64,000 nt of DNA, taken from NCBI RefSeq assembly GCF_039872765.1, contig NZ_JBDPZC010000006.1, positions 248,001-312,000 on the forward strand, given 5' to 3'. Each line of letters starts with the position of its first letter. Positions within the stretch are counted from its first letter, which is position 1. The notes beneath the pieces were generated by a model. The model made no database searches, was not told where the DNA came from, and was given only the letters and a program-made list of their open reading frames with translations. The position numbers and the translations under genes are program-made. This document shows positions 36,909 through 45,377 of this stretch, piece by piece. The DNA is from Roseateles_B flavus (GTDB lineage Bacteria; Pseudomonadota; Gammaproteobacteria; Burkholderiales; Burkholderiaceae_C).

Positions 36909-37538
36909 TCAGGCGCGCAAGGCGTGCGTCGCGCGGGCCAGCTGGGTGATGCGGCCCCAGTCTCCGGCATCCATGGCGTCCTGCGGCGTGAGCCAGGAGC
37001 CGCCGCAGACCTTCACATTGGGCAGGGACAGGAACTGTGGGGCGGACTCCTGCGTGATGCCGCCCGTCGGGCAGAAGGCCACGTCCGGGAAGGGCCCGGC
37101 CAGGGCCTTGAGCAGGTTGACGCCGCCCACGGCCACCGCCGGGAAGAGCTTCAGGAAGGTGTAGCCCGCGGCATTGGCCTGCATGACCTCGCTGGCGGTG
37201 GACACGCCCGGCAGCAGGGCCAGGTCTTGCCCCTGGGCCGCCACGGCGATCTCGGAGTTGAAACCCGGGCTGACGCCGAAGCGGCAGCCGGCGTTCTTGG
37301 CCGCCGCCACATCCGCGGCGGTGCGCAGGGTGCCTGCCCCCACGATGGCCTCGGGCACGGCACGGGCCATGGCTTCCATGGCCTGCAGCGCCACCGGCGT
37401 GCGCAGCGTCACCTCCAGCACCCGCACGCCTCCGGCGACCAGGGCCTCGGCCAGGGGCACCGCATGCTCCAGCTTCTGGATCACGATGACGGGGATCACG
37501 GGGCCGTGGCTGGCCAGGCTCAGGGTCTGATTGCTCAT
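36909..37538 (-). CDS. eda: KDPG aldolase Eda
   Basis: The 209-residue class I aldolase cleaves 2-keto-3-deoxy-6-phosphogluconate to pyruvate and glyceraldehyde-3-phosphate, the last step of the Entner-Doudoroff pathway. VIVIQKLEHAVPLAEALVAG holds the catalytic Glu region, YTFLKLFPA contains the Schiff-base lysine, and FCPTGGI the phosphate-binding turn. The ATG at 37538 is preceded by GAGGA. It is the second gene of an operon with edd, 41 bases downstream of it. Confidence 0.95.
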   Translation of the reverse strand: MSNQTLSLASHGPVIPVIVIQKLEHAVPLAEALVAGGVRVLEVTLRTPVALQAMEAMARAVPEAIVGAGTLRTAADVAAAKNAGCRFGVSPGFNSEIAVAAQGQDLALLPGVSTASEVMQANAAGYTFLKLFPAVAVGGVNLLKALAGPFPDVAFCPTGGITQESAPQFLSLPNVKVCGGSWLTPQDAMDAGDWGRITQLARATHALRA

Positions 37539-37579
37539 GCTAGTTCCTCTGCTTTGTTCCACTGCTGCGTGCCAGGCGC

Positions 37580-39394
<1,815 letters not shown>

Positions 39395-39436
39395 GCGTCT
39401 GTGCCTCGGGCTGATGTAACTCAACCCTTATTAAGT

Positions 39437-39445
39437 TGGTAACCA
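39437..39445. promoter_or_regulatory. TGGTAACCA dyad in the edd/pirin divergent promoter region
   Basis: An AT-rich segment about 40-60 bases upstream of edd holds the symmetrical TGGTAACCA. Reading towards edd, TAATAA lies close after it and could be part of a -10. Sugar-acid operons are often controlled by GntR, LacI or RpiR-type repressors, and this could be a half or whole site. No regulator gene is adjacent, so the assignment is tentative. Confidence 0.3.
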
Positions 39446-39585
39446 TATTACAAGAAGTGCGCCTGCTGCGGGTTACAAGGCGAGTACATGTGCAAGACAG
39501 TTGCCCGGCCGACAATGAGGCGCCGCCCCGACACCGGCAAGACACAATCCTGCCAGGCCGCGCCTGGCCGATGAAAGAGACTGAC

Positions 39586-40632
39586 ATGCCTGCAGCACGC
39601 ATCATCCACGGCCATGAAAAAGACCTGGGCGGAGGCTTCAAGGTGTCCCGCCTGCTGCCGGCCGTGGCCCAGCGCAGCGTCGGGCCGTTCATCTTCATGG
39701 ACCACTTCGGCCCCACCACCAGCCATGGCGATCCGGCGCACGACGTCCGCCCCCACCCGCACATCGGCCTGAGCACCGTGAGCTACCTCTTCGAAGGGGC
39801 CCTGCTCCACCACGACAGCACCGGGGCGCGGCAGGAGATCCGCCCGGGCGACATCAACTGGATGACGGCCGGCAAAGGCATCGTGCACAGCGAACGGGCG
39901 CCGGAGCAGCGCCGTGGGACCGCCTACGCCATGCACGGCCTGCAACTGTGGTGCGCCCTGCCCCGGGACGAAGAGGAATGCGACCCCGCCTTCCAGCATG
40001 TGGCCGCAGCGGACCTGCCCGTGCTGGAGCGGCCGGGTGTTCGGATCCGGGTGCTCGTGGGGCAGTTTGGCGGCCTTCGCTCGCCCGTTCGCGCCTCGGC
40101 CGGCACGCTGTACCTTCACCTGAGCCTGGACCCCGGTGCCAGCCTGACCCTCAGCGACTGGAGCTCCGAACTGCCGGAGGAATGGGCGATCTATGCGCCC
40201 AGCCAGGAGTTGCTGCTGGACGGAGAGCCGCTGCCCGCTCGCCACTTGGCGGTGCTGCGCTCGGCGCAGGGGAGCCCGGCGGGCGCAATCCTTCAGGCCG
40301 AGGGACCTCAGGGCGATGCCACGCTGACAGACGGCGGCCAGGCCAGCGGCTCCCATGCGGGCGCCACTCAGGAAAGCCAGGGTCAAGCCCGGCCATCAAG
40401 CCAGGCAGCCCGAGTGGCCTTCGAGCTGAGCGCCCCGCCCTGGGAGCCAGAGCCCACCGAACTGGTGCTGCTGGGCGGCAAGCGCCTGGACGGGCACCGG
40501 CACCTCTGGTGGAACTTCGTCTCCAGCCGCAAGGAGCGTGTCGAGCAGGCGGCCAAAGACTGGGCTGAGGGCCGCTTTCCCAAGGTGCCGGGCGAGGACG
40601 ACTTCATTCCCCTGCCAGCCACCCGGCCCTGA
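39586..40632 (+). CDS. Pirin family protein
   Basis: The 348-residue bicupin starts at an ATG preceded by AAAGAGA. The metal-binding N-terminal cupin is complete: VGPFIFMDHFGP, RPHPHIGLSTVSYLFEG, HHDSTG and INWMTAGKGIVHSE with its His/Glu ligands. The C-terminal cupin has a Gly/Gln/Ser-rich insertion at about residues 240-285, which makes the protein longer than the usual 290-300. Bacterial pirins include quercetinase-like dioxygenases and regulators of pyruvate dehydrogenase; which role applies here is not known. It is divergent from edd. Confidence 0.9.
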   Translation: MPAARIIHGHEKDLGGGFKVSRLLPAVAQRSVGPFIFMDHFGPTTSHGDPAHDVRPHPHIGLSTVSYLFEGALLHHDSTGARQEIRPGDINWMTAGKGIVHSERAPEQRRGTAYAMHGLQLWCALPRDEEECDPAFQHVAAADLPVLERPGVRIRVLVGQFGGLRSPVRASAGTLYLHLSLDPGASLTLSDWSSELPEEWAIYAPSQELLLDGEPLPARHLAVLRSAQGSPAGAILQAEGPQGDATLTDGGQASGSHAGATQESQGQARPSSQAARVAFELSAPPWEPEPTELVLLGGKRLDGHRHLWWNFVSSRKERVEQAAKDWAEGRFPKVPGEDDFIPLPATRP

Positions 40633-40644
40633 GAGGCGCGCGCT

Positions 40645-40824
40645 TCAGCCCAGCACGCCCAGCGCCAGGCCCAGCAGCGTCAGGCCGCCAATGCCCACGA
40701 TCCAGGATTCCGGCTCCTGCATGCGGCCGCTGACCACCTTGCCCACCGTCAGCCCTACCGTTTGCCCCACTGCATGGCCCACTGCGTGGCCCATCTTCAC
40801 ACCCATGCGCTTGACCGCTGCCAT
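40645..40824 (-). CDS. 59-residue membrane peptide behind a LexA box
   Basis: The ATG at 40824 is preceded by GGGAG 7 bases upstream. The peptide has an amphipathic Gly/His/Val-rich N-terminal half with repeated GHAVGHAVGQTVG and one C-terminal membrane helix (WIVGIGGLTLLGLALGVL). I do not recognise the family. A near-perfect 26-bp LexA-type palindrome lies 81 bases upstream in the correct orientation, so it is probably induced by DNA damage. Small SOS-induced membrane peptides in enterobacteria (TisB, DinQ) depolarise the membrane; whether this one does is unknown. A longer frame upstream, to 40932, would run through the LexA box and is rejected. Confidence 0.65.
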   Translation of the reverse strand: MAAVKRMGVKMGHAVGHAVGQTVGLTVGKVVSGRMQEPESWIVGIGGLTLLGLALGVLG

Positions 40825-40909
40825 CTGCTGCTCCCGCTGTATTGCTTGACCAGGCGGCAGGGGGCGCCGGGTTGGCGTGCCTGCCTCGATTCGTGATGGC
40901 CCAAGAATA

Positions 40910-40925
40910 CTGTATGTCCATACAG
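40910..40925. promoter_or_regulatory. LexA (SOS) box 1
   Basis: CTGTATGTCCATACAG matches the LexA consensus CTGT-N8-ACAG, and the symmetry extends to GAATA and TATTC on the flanks (40905-40930, mismatched only in the centre). It lies upstream of the 59-residue membrane peptide (minus strand) and about 160 bases upstream of the mutS fragment (plus strand). Confidence 0.82.
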
Positions 40926-41082
40926 TATTCAAGTGTTGTTTTGAGTGACCGATCAGAGCCCCGGGGCCGGCCGCGCGGCGTGACAGGCCCCTCTATCCTG
41001 CAGGCCATCCGCTGCCGCTAAGATGCCAGCCCCGCGAGCCCGGATGGGCTCGCTTCCCAATTTCAGCCTCCCGCACGCCGAC

Positions 41083-41181
41083 ATGGCCCAAGCACCCAGC
41101 GCCGCCCCTGCCAAGGCAGACCCCGCAGCCCAGGATTTCTCCGCCCACACGCCCATGATGCAGCGGCGTGTTCTCCCATGA
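41083..41181 (+). pseudogene. mutS: 5' fragment of mutS, broken after codon 27
   Basis: The ATG at 41083 opens a frame whose residues 18-27 read DFSAHTPMMQ. HTPMMQ is the conserved start of MutS, which in relatives continues QYLR and then the mismatch-recognition domain. Here the similarity ends at 41163, five unrelated residues follow, and a stop occurs at 41179. No other part of MutS is found in the window. An inverted repeat GCGAGCCC...GGGCTCGC (41034-41053) precedes the start. The break coincides with the change from core genes to accessory DNA, which suggests integration of an element into the 5' end of mutS. The remainder may lie beyond 64 kb or be lost. Confidence 0.8.
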
Positions 41182-41201
41182 AAATCTAAGATCTTCCCCG
41201 G

Positions 41202-41222
41202 AACCTACGCCAAAACCTACGC
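41202..41222 (+). repeat. Two 9-bp direct repeats next to the mutS junction
   Basis: AACCTACGC occurs at 41202-41210 and 41214-41222, a 12-base period, about 40 bases inside the accessory DNA from the mutS break. Closely spaced direct repeats near an attachment junction could be recombinase arm-binding sites; with only two copies chance is not excluded. Confidence 0.4.
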
Positions 41223-41241
41223 TACCAACGGCACGCAAATA

Positions 41242-41257
41242 CTGTATATTTATACAG
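41242..41257. promoter_or_regulatory. LexA (SOS) box 2
   Basis: CTGTATATTTATACAG is a perfect CTGT-N8-ACAG site with an AT-rich centre, as in strong SOS operators. It ends one base before the ATG at 41259 and 37 bases before the better-placed ATG at 41295, so it must overlap the promoter of the downstream ORF. Confidence 0.88.
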
Positions 41258-41258
41258 C

Positions 41259-41597
41259 ATGAAGGTGGCAGTACTCAGGCTCAGGAAAGATGGGATGAAG
41301 TTGGAGCTCGACCAGCTCGGCGAGCCCTCGGTCGGTTGGCTCACGATTGAGCGTTGGCGCCTGTCGAACCGATTTGAGGATCGATGGGTGAGGTCTGCCG
41401 TTCTGCGATGCGGCCAAAGCCGGGGCGCCTCGTACCTGATCCCGGCCATCCATGGCTGCGAACTGACCGCGATGGAAGACCGCGGGTTCCTTCTGTCGGG
41501 CCGAGAGGACTCAGACCATCTGCAAGACCCAGGGATGCGGCAGACGTGGTGGTGCCGCCCGGTCAGCGAGCAGTCAGAAGCTGGCCAGGTGGAGTAG
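41259..41597 (+). CDS. Unrecognised SOS-controlled ORF (112 or 100 residues)
   Basis: The frame from ATG 41259 gives 112 residues. An in-frame ATG at 41295, with AGGAAAG five bases upstream, gives 100 and is the likelier start unless the message is leaderless, because a LexA box ends directly before the first ATG. The product is compact and soluble-looking, with LGEPSVGWLTIERWRL, VRSAVLRCGQSRGASYLIPA and a Trp-Trp-Cys near the end. I do not assign a family. LexA control argues that it is a real gene with a role in the damage response, or in the life cycle of the element that split mutS. Confidence 0.65.
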   Translation: MKVAVLRLRKDGMKLELDQLGEPSVGWLTIERWRLSNRFEDRWVRSAVLRCGQSRGASYLIPAIHGCELTAMEDRGFLLSGREDSDHLQDPGMRQTWWCRPVSEQSEAGQVE

Positions 41598-41931
41598 CTG
41601 CCAAGCTGTCGGCATTGCCCCCAAGGAAAGACGAGAGTTGCTCCTGTCGGTCATGCCGTCCTTGCCATCGAGGTGACCGCCTGGCTGAGCTTCCGCCATC
41701 GCCGTGGGTATCTGCGGTGCCCTCGAGCACTCAGAACGATTCCGCGTTGATCTCAAAATTCATTCCAGTCATTTGCTTATGCGATCCGCGTCTAGTGAAA
41801 GTTAGGGATGCAATAGAAAAACCGCTCATGTTGACGAAGATCGTATGCTAACGTCGCGCCTGTTTCGCTTGAAGCTTTGAAGTACTGGGGATCAATCGGG
41901 ACGATCTATCAACTGAAGAGGAACCTTCATC
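41598..41931. other. Intergenic stretch before the peptide cassette, no clear gene
   Basis: These 334 bases contain no ORF I can support. The last 200 are AT-richer than the core genome and must hold the promoter of the peptide cassette. TTGACG (41831-41836) is a possible -35, but no convincing -10 sits at the right distance. Confidence 0.45.
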
Positions 41932-42099
41932 ATGAAGAACACTGAAATCAAGACCCTGTCTCAGCCGCAAGAGCTGGAAGCCCAACTGCTGGCCCTGGTG
42001 TCCGGCGGCCAGAGCGCCACTGCGCGTGACTACACCGTGTACGCCACCGCCGCTCAGGCCGTGCTGCCCCCGCAGCAGGCTCCGGCCACCGTGGGCTGA
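41932..42099 (+). CDS. Putative RiPP precursor peptide with double-glycine leader
   Basis: The 55-residue ORF is preceded by GAAGAGGAA. Its N-terminal half has the layout of class II bacteriocin and RiPP leaders: LSQPQELEAQLLALVSGG, with the glycine pair at residues 25-26, normally cut by a C39 peptidase during export. The 29-residue core begins QSATARDYTVYATAAQ and ends in a Pro/Gln/Ala-rich tail. It has no Cys, so lanthionine or disulfide chemistry is excluded. Tyr, Asp and Thr residues are available for hydroxylation or acylation. It is separated by a strong stem-loop from the gene of an HExxH-type peptide-modifying enzyme. The exporter is not in the window. That the peptide is modified and exported is inferred from motif and context. 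Confidence 0.75.
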   Translation: MKNTEIKTLSQPQELEAQLLALVSGGQSATARDYTVYATAAQAVLPPQQAPATVG

Positions 42100-42108
42100 T
42101 AGCCCCCA

Positions 42109-42144
42109 ATGGGCAGTTCGCTGCCTTTGCCGCGAACTGCCCAT
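42109..42144 (+). terminator. Stem-loop between precursor and enzyme genes (attenuator or stabiliser)
   Basis: ATGGGCAGTTCGC (42109-42121) and GCGAACTGCCCAT (42132-42144) form a perfect 13-bp stem with a 10-base loop. No T-run follows, so partial termination or 3'-end protection of the precursor message is more likely than full termination. It would give more precursor than enzyme mRNA, as is usual in RiPP operons. Confidence 0.75.
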
Positions 42145-42167
42145 CCCTGCTAACTCCGAGACAGCCT

Positions 42168-43046
42168 ATGCCTTGCATTCTCGTCGGCCCTTCGGTGTCC
42201 GACCATGTCTTCACCTTGAGCCAGCAGCTCAAGGCGTCAGCGGTCAAGCAGTTCCAGGCGATGGGCTCGCCTGCAAGCGTCTACGTGCCCTGGATTGCGG
42301 CAGGAACTGACATCAAGTTCTCCTTTCCTGAATCCCTCTTTGCCCCGCACCCGAGCGTCGCCAGAGGCCGTCTGATCAATGACGCGAGCTATTTGCAGCC
42401 TGCCCATACTTACGTGCAGACGCGCCTTGAGCACATGCAGTACCACGAGGGTCTCATGCCAGGTGCACGCGATGATTGGCTGCCGGCTGCCCTAGTGAAT
42501 CCGGCCGCGATTCACGCCGTGGACGCGGGGGTAGACGTGCTGCTTGGCAGCGATCCCAGTCTGGCCAGGCTTTACACCGAGCTGGTGGAATTTGTGCTCC
42601 CGCTGGGGGACAAGCACCGCGGGTACAGCAACGCCAACATGCGCGGAATATTGTTCCGCGGTATCCCGGACAATTGGAACGCCTATGACGTGGCGATCGA
42701 TCTGGCGCACGAACTTGGACACCACACGCTCTTTGTCTGGCAAAGCGTCGATCCGATTCTGGCGAGCTCACCCAGCGCCCCGGTGCTGTCCTCCGTTCGC
42801 AAGGTTGAGCGGCCGGCCATCCAGAGCTTTCACGGCGCTGTAGCATTGGCCTTCATGCTGTTCACAACGCAGACTTGGACGAAGAATGCAATCTCCCAAG
42901 AAGCCGCTCGACGTCACGGCTCCTTCTACATCGGCGGGACGCTGGAGTCTGCCTTGAGCGAAGCGCTGGACACTTTGCGAGCGCAATGCGAGTTCACTGC
43001 CATCGGCAAAAAGATGGTGGACGAGATGCAGGCGCTTCTGCAGTGA
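42168..43046 (+). CDS. HExxH-type putative peptide-modifying enzyme (peptide beta-hydroxylase-like)
   Basis: The 292-residue protein has HELGHH at residues 181-186, then DP (195-196), a basic RKVERP (211-216) and FHG (221-223). This spacing of HExxH, Arg-Pro and a third His resembles the HEXXH-motif proteins found next to RiPP precursors (the aKG-HExxH peptide beta-hydroxylase group), which bind iron rather than act as proteases. It lies 68 bases downstream of the double-glycine peptide and overlaps the acetyltransferase gene. Upstream of the motif (residues 1-170) I recognise no domain. The expected role is oxidation of a core side chain. An ordinary zinc peptidase acting on the precursor is the main alternative. 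Confidence 0.68.
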   Translation: MPCILVGPSVSDHVFTLSQQLKASAVKQFQAMGSPASVYVPWIAAGTDIKFSFPESLFAPHPSVARGRLINDASYLQPAHTYVQTRLEHMQYHEGLMPGARDDWLPAALVNPAAIHAVDAGVDVLLGSDPSLARLYTELVEFVLPLGDKHRGYSNANMRGILFRGIPDNWNAYDVAIDLAHELGHHTLFVWQSVDPILASSPSAPVLSSVRKVERPAIQSFHGAVALAFMLFTTQTWTKNAISQEAARRHGSFYIGGTLESALSEALDTLRAQCEFTAIGKKMVDEMQALLQ

Positions 43047-43525
43047 ATCTCGCCGAACCTCTTGTACTTCGGCCAGCGACAGAGCAGGACGCTGAGGACA
43101 TCGCAAGAATCCTTCCAGATCTTGGGTATGCGTCAACGGCTGCAGAAGTCCGGCAGCGGATGACTCGCCTAGCTGATCAGCCCGACCAAATGCTCATGAT
43201 CGCAGCCGTTGCCGATGCAGTCATCGGGCTGTGTCAGGCCCAGCGCATCTACCTCATTGCCAGCGACGGCTACGCGGAAGTTCATGCCCTGGCCGTGCTG
43301 AAGCAATGGCAGGGACGCGGCGTCGGCCGGGCCCTAGTCAATGCTGCAGTGCAATGGGCCCAAGACGCCGGTGCGCGGCGTGTGCGATTGCGCTCCGGCG
43401 TTCACCGCGAGGATTCCCACCAGTTCTATGAGGCCATTGGCTTCACTCGACAGCGCGCCAGCTATGCGTTCGAGGTGCAGCTGCCAGATCCCTGCGACGA
43501 GTCGTGCGGTACTGCCAGCACCTGA
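43043..43525 (+). CDS. GNAT family N-acetyltransferase of the peptide cassette
   Basis: The GTG at 43043 overlaps the stop of the HExxH gene (GTGA), giving 160 residues and clear translational coupling. The acetyl-CoA pyrophosphate loop is QWQGRGVGRAL, preceded by EVHALAVL; the C-terminal part (HQFYEAIGFTRQRASYAFEV) is the usual GNAT ending. The start is confirmed by the conserved opening LVLRPATEQDAEDIARIL. In this context it may acetylate the peptide, or detoxify it as self-protection; a function unrelated to the peptide cannot be excluded. Confidence 0.85.
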   Translation: MNLAEPLVLRPATEQDAEDIARILPDLGYASTAAEVRQRMTRLADQPDQMLMIAAVADAVIGLCQAQRIYLIASDGYAEVHALAVLKQWQGRGVGRALVNAAVQWAQDAGARRVRLRSGVHREDSHQFYEAIGFTRQRASYAFEVQLPDPCDESCGTAST

Positions 43526-43594
43526 GCGGCCGATTCCAAGTGGCAGCAAGAGTACGGTTCCAGTCCAGACGCCACATGCTGCGGCGGGCCCCGG

Positions 43595-43627
43595 AAGGGC
43601 CGTTTGAAGGCCGGGCAACGGCCCTTT
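43595..43627 (+). terminator. Intrinsic terminator of the peptide cassette
   Basis: AAGGGCCGTT (43595-43604) pairs with AACGGCCCTT (43617-43626) around a 12-base loop and ends in TTT. It lies 70 bases after the acetyltransferase stop and closes the three-gene unit. Confidence 0.75.
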
Positions 43628-44798
43628 AGCGCGGCGAGCTGGGGCCATCGCGGGCCGCCAGGCAGAGCTCATGCAAAGCGGCGATGTTCTCAAGGTCGCA
43701 CATGTTGATCTGCATGGCCAGAATTCTGTCCAGCCAGGCCGTAAGCAGTAGCCCGGCGGCCATGACCTCGAGCTGGCGACAACAAGGTGAAGATCGCGTG
43801 CGCCCGCCATGCACGCGCGGCCCATTTCTCAGGTCGGAGGGGGTCGAAAAAAAAGGTAATCTTTGACGCCGACCCCATCAAATTGCCGGGAACCCCGATG
43901 AACACTGGGCAAAGTCCGGTCCGGATCGGGGTCACCTTGGGGTAACTTTAGAGTAACTAGATTACCTCTATAAAAGGCAACCTGAATATACAGAAGAAGC
44001 CTTGCAAATCAAGCACTTAGGCGCTGATTACTTTTCAGGTGTCTCCAGGTTACCTTTCAAAGGTAACTTCCTAGATCGTTGATTCGTAAGGGCAAATTTC
44101 GCCGGCTTTGGGCCTGGTGACGGTGATTACCTTTTGCGGGGCCGAAACCCTGGACTTCGCATCGCCATGCATGCGCTTGGGTGCATGAATCCGCAACAGT
44201 CCTCGACGGCCGCTGTCCGGCCTTCCCCACGGGGCAGCGGCCCTTCGGCAGGGCCTCATGCAGCTGCAGGAAACCAGGCACATGAAGCGGGCAGGCGTGG
44301 CGGGGTCACGCGCGCGCGCTCCGGGGCGCGGCCAAGGTCCGGCAGGGGTGCCGCCCGGCGCCCCGGCCCCTACGAGGCCACCCAGAGGCCCCGGAAGCCG
44401 CGATCGTCCGCGCGGCCAAGGCCCGAAGCCTGCCCGGTCCCGCTCACTTCTGAGGGGGTTGAATGCGTCGGGCCATTTAGCTGCGGAATTCGGTCAGGGT
44501 AGACTTCTGGCGGCCCTGCACATCAGGGACCGGGTTTGGCGGCCCGATGAAATTGGCGGCCCAAGCCGCACCGACTGAGCTGTGGTTTTTGCGCCAGTAT
44601 TCCGTCCATGCAAGGGCGGCCCGGGTGGTGAGCCGAAAGACTCGTCGGTTTAAGCTCCGCAGGATTCCCGGTCCGCCAACCATCCTTGCGCTGCCGCCCT
44701 CCTAGCGGAGGGTTTGAGCCGCTCAACGGCTGCAGCCTTCATAGGCCCCGAAGGGCACATCTGACCAAGCCAATGGGTATAACGAGACGGGGGAACGA
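43628..44798. other. Gene-poor accessory region
   Basis: I find no gene that I can support in these 1.17 kb. Short frames exist, for example 43626-43814 and 44477-44683 on the minus strand (62 and 68 residues), but they match nothing I know and lack clear ribosome sites; they may be decayed remnants. The first 500 bases are AT-richer and contain the GGTAAY motif cluster listed separately. From about 44200 to 44460 the DNA is extremely GC-rich and low in complexity. Confidence 0.5.
43852..44136. repeat. Cluster of GGTAAY motifs with a 19-bp perfect palindrome
   Basis: GGTAAC/GGTAAT or its complement occurs in full at 43855, 43941, 43961, 44049, 44062 and 44126, with partial copies at 43953 and 44026. 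The copies at 44049-44067 form a perfect palindrome (GTTACCTTT, C, AAAGGTAAC). Most copies have the longer form AAAGGTAA or its complement. The spacing is irregular. Such clusters serve as operators of a repressor or as partition or replication sites. No gene for a binding protein is adjacent. Confidence 0.6.
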
Positions 44799-45377
44799 GT
44801 GGAGTCGCAAGAGCTAATCGATGCATTCAGAGCACAGCTCGACGAAGTGGAGAGTCAAGGCGCCGCATCAGTGCAGGTGAGCGCCCTTCGCTCTTATCTA
44901 TCGGCACTTGAGAGAGACGCGGCAATGTCGAAGGAGCGGCGCGCACATGAACACGCCGGCTATTTGGCGCATTACGCCGCTCAGAGCAGCTTCAGTATTG
45001 CCATGCTCGAAGCTGTAGTGGAAGCCGGGAAGACCGCACTGCAGTCATTGATCGTAATAAACGGTGGCGCCGTCATTGCCTTGCTCGGGGTTCTGGGCAA
45101 CCTTGCAGGCAAGCCGGAGGGAGGCCCATTCGCACGGTATCTGGCCCTTCCTCTACTTGAGTTTGGCGGAGGTGTGCTTTTTGGCGCCCTAGGGTTTGCG
45201 TTCAGGTACTTCAGCCAGGATTGCTATGCCGAGCAAGGCGACAAGAACTCCCCGCGTCGTCGCTGGGGTCATCGCTTCCGGTACGCAGCAATTCTCTGTG
45301 CAGTACTCGGCTTCGTGCTCTTTGCCTTCGCGGTCGGAAATTCGTACAACGCGGTCTCCTGGTCGTTCACGAAGTAG
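44799..45377 (+). CDS. Orphan membrane protein with three transmembrane helices
   Basis: The GTG start is preceded by GGGGGAA. The 192 residues start with a charged helical region (about 1-75) likely to form a coiled coil in the cytosol, followed by membrane helices at about 80-102, 116-136 and 161-181 and a very short tail. The stretch KTALQSLIVINGGAVIALLG resembles small proteins of unknown function that recur in prophages and islands. The function is unknown; the soluble-helix plus membrane layout would suit a membrane-acting defence or cargo protein, but nothing here proves that. Confidence 0.7.
   Translation: MESQELIDAFRAQLDEVESQGAASVQVSALRSYLSALERDAAMSKERRAHEHAGYLAHYAAQSSFSIAMLEAVVEAGKTALQSLIVINGGAVIALLGVLGNLAGKPEGGPFARYLALPLLEFGGGVLFGALGFAFRYFSQDCYAEQGDKNSPRRRWGHRFRYAAILCAVLGFVLFAFAVGNSYNAVSWSFTK

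Noticed and set aside
42168..43046. Reading the HExxH protein as a simple secreted metalloprotease
   Set aside because: No signal peptide, and the Arg-Pro and FHG motifs after HELGHH fit RiPP-associated HEXXH enzymes better; kept as the stated alternative.
43626..43814. 62-codon minus-strand frame next to the cassette terminator
   Set aside because: No ribosome site and no similarity that I recognise; perhaps a remnant.
44134..44578. Overlapping plus-strand frames of 106-122 codons
   Set aside because: Extremely Pro/Arg/Gly-rich products, no ribosome sites, low-complexity GC-rich DNA.
44477..44683. 68-codon minus-strand frame ending RQKSTLTEFRS
   Set aside because: The protein-like C-terminus is suggestive of a gene remnant, but I cannot match it to a family and see no start signal.
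44620..44690. Possible tRNA or tmRNA 3' end as an attachment site
   Set aside because: No T-loop consensus or acceptor pairing could be found on either strand.
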